A program made the translations under genes and the position numbers. The notes below the pieces were generated by a model. It was not told the origin of the DNA. It ran no database searches and saw only the letters and a list, made by a program, of their open reading frames with translations. From Chlorocebus sabaeus (Eukaryota > Chordata > Mammalia > Primates > Cercopithecidae), in NCBI RefSeq assembly GCF_047675955.1, contig NC_132909.1:39669931-39733930 (forward strand): a DNA stretch of 64,000 nt. The letters run 5' to 3'. Of the stretch, positions 9,925 through 20,780 are shown one piece after another (position 1 is the first letter of the stretch; each line of letters begins with the position of its first letter).

Positions 9925-11045
9925 CCCTGGGAAGTGGCGCGTTTTCTGGGCCGAGGATGCATCGAGGATGTTACCCACTTCCTGGCCAAGCGTGAGGATG
10001 CAGAACGGCGACCGATCCCACTGCCTGGCGGGGCCGCTTCTTTTCCAGACAGGGTGGAGACCTGCTGGGCGCGGGGACCCCGCCCAGCATAGAACGCGCT
10101 GGCCAGTGGGCCGCTTGGCAGGGGCCCCGTGCACCTAGCGACCCTCCTCAGCTCTGCATCCATGAGAAGTTATAAATGAGGCGGAAAGAACTTTTCCCGG
10201 CTCAACGGATTTGTCCTTTTTTTCTCCTTACTGGATAGGAGATAGAGCACGAGCCCAGATCCAGGGCAGCAGTTCACACTCCATTACAAAACTCTAAACA
10301 GCTTCGGAGCTAGCAGCAGCACACAACCGGAAACATTGGAGGGATTTTCTTCTTCTTTTGTGGGTGGTGATGTTGGCGGTTGTGGAGAGAGATAAAAGAG
10401 TGAATAAAAAGTATAACGATTTGGTAGGCTGAAAAACCTGTCTAGGATTTTCATTAATAGAAAATGGAACCCTCGTTCCTTTTTTTTGTTTTGTTTTTTT
10501 GAGACGGAGTCTTGCTCTGTCTCCCAGGCTGGAGTGCAGTGGCCGGATCTCAGCTCACTGCAAGCTCCGCCTCCCGGGTTTACACCATTCTCCTGCCTCA
10601 GCCTCCCGAGCAGGTGGGACTACAGGTGCCCACCACCTCGCCCGGCTAGTTTTTTGTATTCTTTAGTAGAGACGGGGTTTCACCGTATTAGCCAGGATGG
10701 TCTCCATCTCCTGACCTCGTGATCCGCCCGTCTCAGCCTCCCAAAGTGCTGGGATTCCTCATTCTTCTTTAAGAGTTTAGATTTAAGCTTAGCCCTTTCA
10801 AAGTCAATGGAAGCAAAGTTTGCCTTTTAGATAGGAAAGCTGAAAATAATGAGACACTTCTGTCTGAAGGAAACAAAATGATTTCTGCAAAGGCAGGGTT
10901 GCCAGTCCAACCCCATAGGTTTGAGGGTTGTTTCCCTTTTTTAGATATGTAGTGGTCTCTGCACCTGTGCACAATGTTACTGAAGTATATTTAACAGAAG
11001 TAGAAGGTGAATTGTAAAGGGAAGAACGTGATTTTGTTTTCATTT
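9925..11045 (-). repeat. Inverted repeat, right arm (Alu-interrupted)
   Basis: Reverse complement of 7972-8817. Without the inserted Alu it is about 844 bp, nearly the same as the left arm. Several CpGs present in the left arm are TG or CA here (for example gttctgtgcctgg versus the equivalent of gttctatgctggg), consistent with independent methyl-CpG decay. The outer end is the ttttgttttcattttt junction. Confidence 0.9.
10480..10756 (-). mobile_element. AluYR-type insertion (Old World monkey lineage)
   Basis: Oligo-T then gagacggagtcttgctctgt marks a minus-strand Alu. Its bases ggccggatctcagctc, cccgggtttacacc and cacctcgcccggctagtttt match the AluYR consensus I recall from cercopithecids rather than human AluY. 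It lacks about 25 bp of its 5' end. Imperfect flanks cctcgttcc and cctcattct suggest the target duplication. It is absent from the left arm, so it inserted after the arms formed. Confidence 0.85.
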
Positions 11046-11305
11046 TTTTTCACAGCCGTGAAAAGCATTCTGTAGATTTGCTGCTTTTACAAGTAGGCAG
11101 GTATAGTTTCTAGGCCCTATTTTAATCAGGGAGTCTGTTAGAGACCAAAATCTTGGCTAAAACCTCTCTGGAAAGACATACACACACAAAAACGCTTAGT
11201 TCTGTGCTACCTTCAAGAGTCGACAGAACTTTTGCAGGAATGGGTATGAGTTCCTTCAAAAGGATCTCGTGCTCCATTTTAGGGAAATGAAGTTGCCTTT
11301 TTTCT

Positions 11306-11606
11306 CTTTTTTGTTTTTTTTGTGATGGAGTTTTGCTCTTGTTGCCCGGGCTGGATTGCAATGACACAATCTTGGCTGACTGCAACCTCCGCCTCCCGGG
11401 TTCAAGCGATTCTCCTGTCTCAGATTTCCCAGTAGCTGGGATTACAGGCATGCACCACCACGCCTGGCTGATTTTCGTATTTTTAGTAGAGATGGGGTTT
11501 CTCCATGTTGGTCAGGCTGGTCTTGAACTCCCGACCTCAGGTGATCCGCCCACCTCAGCCTCCCAAAGTGCTGAGATTACAGGCGTGAGCCACTGCGCCC
11601 CACCCT
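11306..11606 (-). mobile_element. Alu (AluS-like), minus strand
   Basis: Oligo-T, gatggagttttgctcttgtt, caacctccgcctcccgggtt and the gattacaggcgtgagccac end mark a near full-length dimeric Alu. It lies just beyond the right arm of the inverted repeat. Confidence 0.92.
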
Positions 11607-12085
11607 TATCATTCTTAAAAATACTGCTAAATTGGTTGTATATTAGGATATCTCGTTTTTAAAGGATTTGCTGGATGTGTGAGACTTTTAAGAAATGCTA
11701 CTGATGCCTATGGATATATGGAATATCATTCTCTGGGGTTTTTGATACACTACTTTATTTCTCATCAGAAATTCAGACTCTAAGCCCTTAGCGTGGCAGA
11801 CACAAGTTTGTTGTGATGGTAAACATGGATTTCACTAAGCTGGTACAGGTGATAACATTCATACCTAACTTGCTACACCATCTAAGTGACCTTTTGATGA
11901 AAGGGTCTTTTAAGTTTACTCAGGCAGACTTTTGAGGTCTTACTTGCGTCTGATGAAGGTACAGCATGTTGAAGGAGAAAAAATAAACCTTACCTTATTA
12001 TTCCTGCATTACATCAATAGCTGTTTATTGGCTACCTGGTCTGTGCAAGGCACCGTACAACATAGGTGGCCTGGTAATAAATGGA
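11607..12085. other. No gene or repeat recognised
   Basis: Ordinary AT-leaning sequence between two Alus. No reading frame, splice pair or repeat family stood out. Confidence 0.5.
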
Positions 12086-12325
12086 TTTTGTGCCTGTAAT
12101 CTCAGCACTTTGGGAGGCCTAGGCGAGTGGATCACCTGAGGTCAGGAGATCGAGACCAGCCTGACCAACATGGTGAAACCCCATTTCTACTAAAAATACA
12201 AAGTTAACCGGGCATCTTGGCTCATGCCTGTAGTCCCAGATAGTCAGGAGGCTGAGGCAGGAGAATCACTTGAACCCCGGTGGCTGAGATTGCAGTGAGC
12301 TGAGATTACACCACTGTACTCAATC
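12086..12325 (+). mobile_element. Alu, plus strand, both ends incomplete
   Basis: It begins at gcctgtaatctcagcacttt, continues through tcacctgaggtcaggagat and ends near acaccactgtact. The first ~25 bases and the tail are missing, and tcaatcaatcagtcaa replaces the A tail. Confidence 0.85.
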
Positions 12326-12351
12326 AATCAGTCAATATTGTTGCGCTACAT

Positions 12352-12847
12352 CAGGAGTCCTCAACACCCAGGGCACAGACTGATACCAGTCTGTGGTCTA
12401 TTATAAACCAAACTGCACAGCAGGAGGTGAGCAGTGGATGAGCGAGCCTTCATCAGTATTCACAGCCACTCCCCATCACTTGCATTACAGATGAGCGGCA
12501 GCATTAAATTATCATAGGAGTGCAAACCCTATTGTGAACTGCATATGTGAAGGATGTAGGTTGTACACTCTTTATGAGAATCTAATGCCTGAGGATCTGT
12601 CACTATCTCTCATCACCCCTAGATGGGAACCTTTAGTTGCAGGGAAACAATCCCACGGCTCTGATTCTACATTATGGTGAGTTGCATAATTATTTCATTA
12701 TATAATACAATGTAATAATAGAAACAAAGTGCACAGTAAGTGTAATGGGCTTAAATCATCCCAATAGGAAACCATTCTGCCACATCTGTGAAAAAAAGTG
12801 TCTGTCACAAAACCAGACCCTGGTGCCAAAAAGGTTGGGGAGCACTG
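12352..12847 (+). mobile_element. MER1-type hAT-Charlie DNA transposon
   Basis: The ends caggagtcctcaac and gttggggagcactg are the CAGGGGTCCCCAAC-type terminal inverted repeats of MER1. The interior agcaggaggtgagc, atgagcggcagcatta, aaccctattgtgaact and gagaatctaatgcctga words also match. It is 496 bp, close to MER1A. It is flanked by an 8-bp duplication with one mismatch (cgctacat, ccctacat), the hAT hallmark. It is non-autonomous and encodes nothing. Confidence 0.9.
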
Positions 12848-12855
12848 CCCTACAT

Positions 12856-13250
12856 TGTACACTGCCTGGCATACAACAGGTAGCCAAAAAAATCCTTAGT
12901 GGGGTTAATTAGAGCTTTTAAAAACTGTATTTGTCTTTCCCTAGCTTGCTTTGTATTTTCTTTTTTCCCTGTTCTCAGAGACAATGGGGTAGGACTATAT
13001 AAATGTGTGATACTTCTGGTAGCTTAATTACTTTAAAATGTTCTTTATTCATTTTGGTGTACCTTCTTGGACTAAGGTATTTTCACCCTGCTTTTTTGAA
13101 ATCATTCAGCAAAGATTCCACGTTTATACTCAGAACAACACTCTTAGGTTTGGGTGGGTATGTTATCATTATAGCTGCTTTATGATATACCCAGGGGCTA
13201 GCAACTACCACCTAGCTCCATGGAACAGCTGCTTTACAGAGTCAGCTTGA

Positions 13251-13290
<40 letters not shown>
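12856..13290. other. Unassigned stretch ending in a pure A37 run
   Basis: There is no recognised gene in 12856-13253. It ends in 37 uninterrupted A residues at 13254-13290. The tail looks like the 3' end of a retrocopy, but I see no AATAAA close upstream and do not recognise a parent transcript or element. Confidence 0.5.
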
Positions 13291-13292
<2 letters not shown>

Positions 13293-15209
13293 CATAGCTT
13301 TAAATGTATACTGCTTTATTTACCTCCGTGTATGTGTGTTTTTATTTTTAAAAAAGAAGACCATTTTTTTTTAATCAAAATAAATTTGGTTGAATTTGAA
13401 GGTAAAAGGGAATTTAAAATGAAACTTTAGCCTTTGGTGACACTGCCATTGATGAATATGATAGGCATCTTTTTTAGTAGCTTTTCTACCTAATGGGATT
13501 GTTGTAAGGATAAAACAAATATTCCAGAAACTCAAAACCTACATATGGAATCAAGTGGTATATTTTGAGATCAGGAAGCTTTGTGGGTATCCACTATAGA
13601 TTTCCTTTCCAGAATTTTGAATTTTTGAGTGACTTGTTTTGGGGAACAGTGCTACCAGCCTTAAGTATACAGACACTAGAAATGCTACTCAGCATATTAA
13701 AATGCACAGGACAACCACAAAGGTCAACAGAGCTGAAGTCAAGGAAGCCTGCTTGAGAGGTATAGTAGTGGCCTTTATTGCATCCACAAGCACAGTGGGT
13801 GCATTCCCTGTATTACATGTGCTATATTTAGAAATCTGAAATTCCATAAAGTAGGTAAGCTTTTATTTGCCTCTAAGGTGCCATGGTTGGCAGGGTCAAA
13901 GTTTTACAAAAAGCTTGGGATTGAGGAAAACATTAAGTGTTGTTGAATGTATTTGAAAACTCCATAGTAAATAAGAGTTCTAGAACTAATCAGCTTCTAT
14001 AACAAATGAAATGCATTGGTTCTGTGAAGCTATTTTGGTAGGTGGCTCAGTTTTCCCAGTCACCGCCTCAGTTATTTAGGAAATTCCCTGTGATGCTGTC
14101 ATCTGCCAGTCTTCCTCATGTTTTCAGGTTTGTGGAGTATATCTTTTAAAAAAAAATTCCTTGAACAAGCTCTTACTTGCTTGACAGTTAATGTTTTTGA
14201 CTATGAATGCAAAATTCTTATTTTGCATATAATATTCCCTTATTTTAATTTCTCAAGGTTTTGCAAAATTCTGTAAGAATTCTGTAAGAGTTATGTAATA
14301 ACTATCTGCCCTTTTCAAACAGCAGTGTTTGTGAGCCAGGTCTTCTGTCCATACATGTCCTCTTGAGACAGCGGATATCAGCCAGCTACCCTAGCTGAGA
14401 GGGATGGGGATAATACAGGGATGCAATAAAGGAGATACCAATAATTTCTATGATCTGGGACCCCTGGCCTCACACCAGAACTGTCTAGTATACTTTTAGC
14501 AAACAAATGCCACTGATCTGAGTTTTCTCCTGCCCTCCCACTTTCCACTTTATTACACAAGCAGGAGGTATGCAAGGGAGAAGGCAGGAAGATGAGGAGA
14601 CTGAATTCCAGAAAAGAAAGGGCTGCCTGCAGTAAGCAGACAGTTGCCCCCAAAGTGGTGTGGGTCCCCACTTACCTTAGAGACATGTGCAACACTTGAG
14701 AATAGTTGTTTTATAATTCTTAAATCAGTGAACAGACTGTAAGCATCCCATTGGTGTCAGTTGCCAGGTGTCCAATGCCTGTTCTCTGCAGCAACCTTTG
14801 TGGTCCCATACCTGGGAGTGAGTTCTGTTCCTGCAGAGTGCCCTCTCCTCTAACCTATAAACTGGCAACTCTAATTCTGTATTTTCACTTAAAATTTTTC
14901 TGAAGCAGTAATCTTTTGTCATCCTGATCACACTACAAGTTCCTCATCCTGCAAGTACTTGTAAAAATGAAAGTAATGTCCATTCCTTCTGGAAGGTGAT
15001 TGCCATGCACACAATCTACTAGGCCAGAAACATTACTGCTGGCTGTCCTGATGCAAGTCTCTCTCACCCCCATGTCCAATCAGTCACCAGGGTCTCCCCA
15101 AAACCATGCTCCAGTCACTGACTTTGGCTGTTTAATCACTTCAGACCTAAGATCCTCATTGAGTCATAAGCACCTCTTAAGTTAATTTTCCGCCACCAGT
15201 TTCTCCCTA
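13291..15209. other. No gene recognised (repeat-poor)
   Basis: About 1.9 kb of mixed-composition DNA with only short chance reading frames and no clear repeat family, splice-site pair or CpG island. Confidence 0.5.
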
Positions 15210-15712
15210 CAGCTGTTGATCTTCCACCCTGCTGCCAGAGTCATCCTCCTCAAAAACTAAAGCTGCTCTCATTGTTTGCCTGTCTAATAACATCTCTTGG
15301 CTCCCTGTTGTCTACAAAAGGAAAAATCCAAACTCCTTCACTTGTTTTAAAAAGACCCTCATCTGCTTCCAAACCAAATTGCTAGTCTGGGCTCTTGTCT
15401 CTTCCACATCACTGCCACACTGAATAATTCTTTACTGCCTCTGCTTTTGCATGGTTTGTCCTTTTTGTTTTGTCTCCATCCCCTTCCCCCAGCAAAGAAC
15501 GTTTACTCTTCACTCTTCTGTTGAGACCCATCTCAAATACTACCTTTTCTAGGGAGAATTCTGCCTTCTGTTCCTAATAACTTTTACCCCCATCTATCAA
15601 GCATGTCTGCTGTAATTTGTCTGTTAACATGTTTCTCCCACCTCAATAATATTTTTTCCATCTTCTGTACCTAGCACAATTGCATGGTTGGTGCTCACTG
15701 ACTACTGCATGT
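15210..15712 (+). mobile_element. L2 LINE fragment (3' part)
   Basis: Several words follow the L2 consensus in order: gctccctgttgtctac, aaaatccaaactccttcac, ttttgcatggtttgtcc, gttgagacccatctcaaatac, ccttttctagggagaattctgcc, tgtacctagcacaattgcatgg, ttggtgctcactgac. It is highly diverged, as expected for an element older than the placental radiation. It encodes nothing. Confidence 0.7.
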
Positions 15713-15734
15713 TTGTTTGTTTGTTTGTTTATTT

Positions 15735-15963
15735 ATTTGAGAGATGGAGTCTTGCTCTGTTGCCCAGGCTGGAGTGCAGTGGTGCAATGTTGGCTCACTG
15801 CAGGCTCTGCCTGTTTCAAGCAATTCTCCTGCCTCACCCTCCCAAGTAGCTCAGATTACAGGCACCCACCACCATGTCCAGCTAATTTTTGTATGTATTT
15901 TTAGTAGAGACAGGTTTCACCACATTGGTCAGGCTGGTTTCAAACTCCTGACCTCAGGTGATC
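15735..15963 (-). mobile_element. Alu, minus strand, first part (split by a solo LTR)
   Basis: gagatggagtcttgctctgttg to acctcaggtgatc is the right-hand part of a minus-strand Alu. The Alu resumes at 16953 after a 983-bp LTR insertion, and gtgatc is duplicated at the break. Confidence 0.92.
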
Positions 15964-16946
15964 TGTTGCGGGAAGTCAGGGACCCTGAACGGAGGGACCG
16001 GCTGAAGCCATGGCAGAAGAACATAAATTGTGAAGATTTCATGGACATTTATCTATTCCCCAGTCAATACGCTTGTAATTTCCTATGACTGTCTTTACTT
16101 CAATCTCTTAATCCCGTCAACTTCATAAGCTGAGGATGTATGTCGAGACCTTGTGATGATTGCGTTAACTGCACAAATTGTTCATAAGGCATGTGTGTTT
16201 AAATAGTATGAAATCTGGGCACCTTGAAAAAAGAACAGGATAACAGCGATGTTCAGTGAACAAGGGAGATAACCTTAAAGTCTGGCTGCCTGAGGGCTGG
16301 GCAGGACAGAGCCATATTTCTCTTTTTACAGAAAACAGGTAAGAGAAGTTTCCCTGAATTATTTTCCCAGTAAGGAATATTAACAATTAATAGCCCTGGG
16401 AAAAGAATGCATTCCCAGGAGAAGCCTCTGAAATGGCTGCTCTGGGAGTGTCTGCCTTATGCAGATGTAGATAGGGATGAAACATGCCCTAGTCTCCTGC
16501 AGCACCCCCAGGCTTGCTAAGATTAGGAAATTCCAGCCTGGCAAATCTAGTCAGATGGGTTGTCTGCTCTTGAACCTTGTTTATCAATGACAATGCATGC
16601 ACAGCAGGACATGGAAGTTCATTAGTGATTCTAGTTTCACCCTGACCTTGTGATCTCACCCTGACCTTCTGCCTTGTGATCTTTTGTTGTGCTTGAAGCA
16701 TGTGATCTCTGTGACCCACACCCTATTCGTACACACCCTCCCCTTTGAAAATTGCTAATAAAAACTTACTGGTTTTGCGGCTCAGGGGGCATGATGGAAC
16801 CTGCCGTAATATGATGTCTCCTCTGGACACCCAGCTTTAAAATTTCTCTCTTTTGTACTTTTTCCCTTTATTTATCAGACCAGCTGACACTTAGGGAAAA
16901 CAGAAAGGGACCCACATTGAACTATCGGGGGCAGGTTCTCCCAATA
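15964..16946 (+). mobile_element. Solo LTR, class II (MER11-like), inserted in an Alu
   Basis: It starts tgttgcgggaagtcaggg and ends gcaggttctcccaata. A 6-bp target duplication gtgatc (15958-15963 and 16947-16952) splits the Alu. Six-base duplications are typical of betaretrovirus-like (HML, HERV-K-type) insertions. It carries a polyadenylation-type taataaaaacttactgg near 16758. I recall this family as MER11 (HML-8), but the name is unverified. No internal genes remain, so it formed by LTR-LTR recombination. Confidence 0.85.
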
Positions 16947-16952
16947 GTGATC

Positions 16953-17013
16953 CACCTGCCTTGGCCTGGCAAAATGCTGGGATTACAAGAATAAGCCACT
17001 GTGCTTGGACTTG
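16953..17013 (-). mobile_element. Alu, minus strand, second part
   Basis: cacctgccttggcctggc to aagccactgtgcttgg completes the Alu interrupted at 15963. A ttgcatg word follows it and ctgcatg precedes the first part, a likely decayed target duplication. Confidence 0.88.
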
Positions 17014-18689
17014 CATGCTGATTTATAATATAAAAATGAAATTTCTGAAGATTTTGGAGAATACCCTCATGTAAATTGGAAGCTAAGGCCTAACTATTAC
17101 TGCACATTCAGCAAAGGAAGTGGGCATAAACTAGCAACTTTGGCACATCTGTCATGCAGTAGTTTGCTGCACGGTGGAAAAGATTTAGGTGCTTTGGTGG
17201 AAAAGACTGTTGAATTACAGAAATTCTAAAACAAAAGCTGGCTCAGTTTAAAGAGAAAAGAAAATGCCTGTTAATGCCTGGTTGCACTGAAAGCTGTCAC
17301 ACTGTGGCCTTTAATAATTATAAACATTTTTGATGGATTTTGGGTTGAACTTTAAATTCAATTGGAAAAATAAATGCACAGATAAAGAACCCAGATCATT
17401 TCAGAGCTCCAGTGTGTGAATCCATTTTCTCTACTTATTTAGAGTTTTGTTTCATTAGTGGCATGAGTAAATAGGAGTGTTGCTTTGTATATAATTTAAA
17501 TTCTCTTTATTCCATTACTTCTTGGTTTTAAAATTGAATGCAAAACCAGAAACCTACAGGCTATAACTCTTGCTTGATGTGTGTGTGCGCAATGTACATA
17601 CTTGATAATAATTGATTATATATCATATTTATAAAAACAATCATTTGTGCTGTTTTAGGAGAACAAAGTTTACCTTGATACTTTATTGTTAAAAAAACAA
17701 CAAAGCACTTCTCTAAATACTAAAAATCCAAATTTTAACTTTCTTTTAAAAGAGGTACATATATCTTCAGAAATAAAAGGGATACTCAGAAGATAAGGTA
17801 GGTGTTCTGAAACACAAGGTGAAACATTTGAATGGGTTTTCTTGTCAAACAACAAATTTTTAACAAAGAAAAAGTTTGCATTGTGGGTGAAATGTTCTTA
17901 GTATCTTTTATACAAGATGAAATCCTGACTGATTAAAGATACATTACTAACTTTAAATGTCTTTCAATAAGCGCTTACATGTTAACTAGTATTTAGACTT
18001 ATACCTGGCAGATACACTTAGATATAATATTCTAACTTAGTTTCATGTCTGAGGAGGCTTGTATATTTTCCTCTGTGATACAGAAAATAGACTTTTTAAG
18101 CCATTTTATCTTTCAGAGTTTTAATTGTTCATTCAGTGGTTTATAATGGTTTAATTAACAACCCAAACAGGTTTTCTGTGATTGGGTTAGTTAAATCTAT
18201 ATGTATTTGGTTAAAATATTCTACTTCAAAGTTTTAAACCAAGAGTAACTAAAAGATGTCTTAACTTGCGTTTCTCTGAATTTGATTTGTATTTATATTA
18301 TGAAAATACGTTTTCGAAGAACCATTTTTGTGTTCAAAACTTACTAAGGTTTCACAACTTAATTTTCCTAAGTACAATTTTTTAAATCAGACTTAGCCTC
18401 CTTTTAGAAAACAGATCATTTTTTACTACCAAATTTACCATTCCCTTTTTTTTTTTTTTTTTTTTTTACATTTAGAGATTTGTATTTATTCCATAAATAT
18501 TCAAATATCTGCTTGTGAAGGTTCTGTCTTTACCACCAAGCCTACTGGTATGGCAAAGACAGTTGCTAATCTGATGAAAGATCACATTGAAAGAGACTCA
18601 TCTAGCCACGAACAGGTCACTTCTATCAGTATTAACTGCTCAAAGTTAAGTATGACAAGAACCTACAAAGTAAACTTTGGCCTTTGTGT
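17014..18689. other. No gene recognised
   Basis: AT-rich sequence with a T22 run at 18446-18467 and chance frames only. No recognised repeat. Confidence 0.5.
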
Positions 18690-19290
18690 ATGGGAGAGGA
18701 ATGGAGGATGCCAGGATGCAGGTCAAGGAGGGTATCCTGTGGAAGTAACATTTCAGCTAATATCTGAAGGATGAGTGACAGGAGAAAAAAGAAAGCTTCA
18801 GAGAACAGCCAGTAGAAAAGCCCTGAGGCTGAAAAGGTGGATGTTTTCAGGGAAATGGGGAAGTACAGTGTGTTTGGAAGAAGAAAAGACACTGAATGAG
18901 GTGAATGACAGGAATGATGAAGTAGGTAGGGGCTAGAGCAGATTGTAAGAACTCTGGAAAACTTTGAAAACTGTTAGGCTAAACAGAAGTGTGACGAAGT
19001 TTGCATACTAAGGACTATTTTTACCCAAGTAGTAAATAGACCTGGTAGAAGGAAATAATGATTGGCCTTCTGTTTGGAAGAAGATCAGTTAGAAGGCTAG
19101 TTTATGAAAACTTTGAAAAGCAATGGTGGCCTGCAGCATAGTGGCAGTAAAGATGGGAGCTCAGATGGATCTGATAGAGGTTTAAGAGGTAAGAGAGGCT
19201 TGCCGATGGGATGGTGTGGGGAAGGGATAGATTACTTTCTGATCTTGGATTTTATAGCTGGGTGGATGGTGGTGCCTCACTGGGATTAGA
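18690..19290 (+). mobile_element. Possible ancient mammalian interspersed repeat
   Basis: The order of words (tatctgaaggatgagtgac, aaagccctgaggctgaaa, agatcagttagaaggcta, gcaatggtggcctgcag, cagtaaagatgggagctc) resembles a widespread, very old mammalian repeat whose name I cannot give. A shorter related stretch may lie at 24490-24720. Homology is by pattern memory only. Confidence 0.35.
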
Positions 19291-20396
19291 ATGCTGGATT
19301 AAGCAATGTATATGAACAAGGCATGTTCCCCACCCTTTAAAGAGTTATGTATATGTTTTCTATGTTTTCAGCTATTTCTCCATTTATAATGTGTTTTAGT
19401 TGGTTAAAAATTATGTACCTGGCATAGATGATGCATGAAATGTACTTAGGTAACTGATAAACCAATGTTATATTCTTACGTATGAAAATAATTAAATGGC
19501 TTTCTCCTATTCTTTTCCTTCTTTCCTTTTAATTTATTGATACTAAATTGCAAAGGAAAGATTTCTTGTAGATGGCCTGAGCTTTTGGATGATTTTCAGA
19601 TGAGGTGTACACCTAAATGTTAAGAGTGTTGAAGTCTGTGTTTGATTTAGTGATGCTTTATCTGTTTGACTTCTAAGCATAGGATTCATGAGAAGAGACT
19701 TTGAGGAGGAAGCAAGCTAGGACTCTCAGGATGGCTTAAGCCCATCAGAGCAGTTCTGATGCTAATTGGGAGCATCGGAACTCCTTTCAAGGCCTGATTT
19801 TTCAAGTCATTTCTTAATTGAAAGCCCATAAAGAACATAAGTGGTCTTGTACCCTTAATGTCTTAGAGATATATCAACATTTTGCTTCACCAGTAATCTG
19901 TGAAAATGAAGTTTATTTAGTAAACAGAAGTTGCTGTTTATCTACTGGATGCTAAGATCTTCACTAGCTCTGTCAGTGCCAAAGAAAATGATTAATTTTA
20001 CCCCGTCAAAAAGGGTGAAACTTATTTGCACAGAGTGTTTGTCTAGCCAGCATTTAAATACTTCTGGTGATGAGAGACTTGCTACCTACCCCTAAGCAGT
20101 CCTTGAGATTCTACTATATTTTTTAATGGCAAACAAAGTATTTTTGAAACAAAATAGTGATGTGTTTTCTGCTGAGTTGGTACATGCTAGAAGCTGGAGT
20201 GCAGGCAGGTTGTCCTATGCTTTATGCAACTCAGGGAGACAGTGTGCAATCTGACCCCCAGAGAGTTCCATCAAGGCATGCCTCAACTACTCAATGAGTG
20301 GCCATCTCCTACCTTAAGATTTCTGTTCCTGAGAAAAAAGAATATCTGTTTCACTTGGCTACACAGCCATCCTCTTCCGTGTGAGTTGGGCCATCA
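19291..20396. other. No gene recognised
   Basis: About 1.1 kb without a supportable gene. The catttaaatacttctggtga stretch near 20050 is weakly L2- or MIR-like. Confidence 0.45.
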
Positions 20397-20780
20397 TCTT
20401 CTAAGATCATCTCACATAAAAGTTTTACTGGGACTCTCGACCAGGCACGGTGGCTCATGCCTATAATCCCAGCACTTCAGGAGGTGGAGGTGGATCACCT
20501 GAGGTCAGGAGTTCGAGACCAACTTTGTCAACATGGTGAAACCTTGCCTCTACTAAATATATAAAAATCAGCCAGGCATGGGGGCAGGTGCCTATAATCC
20601 CAGCTACTTGGGAGGCCGAGGCAGGAGAATCTCTTGAACCTGGGAGGCGGAAGTTGCAGTGAGCCGAGGTTGTGCCACTGCACTCCAGCCTGGGTGGCAG
20701 AACAAGACTTCATCTCAAAAGAAAAATAAAAAAGAAAGTCTTCTAAGACCATCTCACATGAAAGTCTTATTGGGATGCTC
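20397..20780 (+). mobile_element. Alu with unusually long (42-bp) flanking duplication
   Basis: The Alu itself (aggcacggtggctcatgcct to ctgggtggcagaacaag, with an A-rich tail) spans 20439-20738. It is bracketed by direct repeats at 20397-20438 and 20739-20780, both beginning tcttctaaga and agreeing at about 36 of 42 positions. Alu target duplications are normally 7-20 bp, so this one is atypical in length. Confidence 0.9.

Noticed and set aside
10486..10722. Short frame with FETESCSVSQAGVQW-type peptide, and similar ones at 15744, 20528, 59197 and 62291
   Set aside because: Typical antisense Alu translation; no independent gene evidence.
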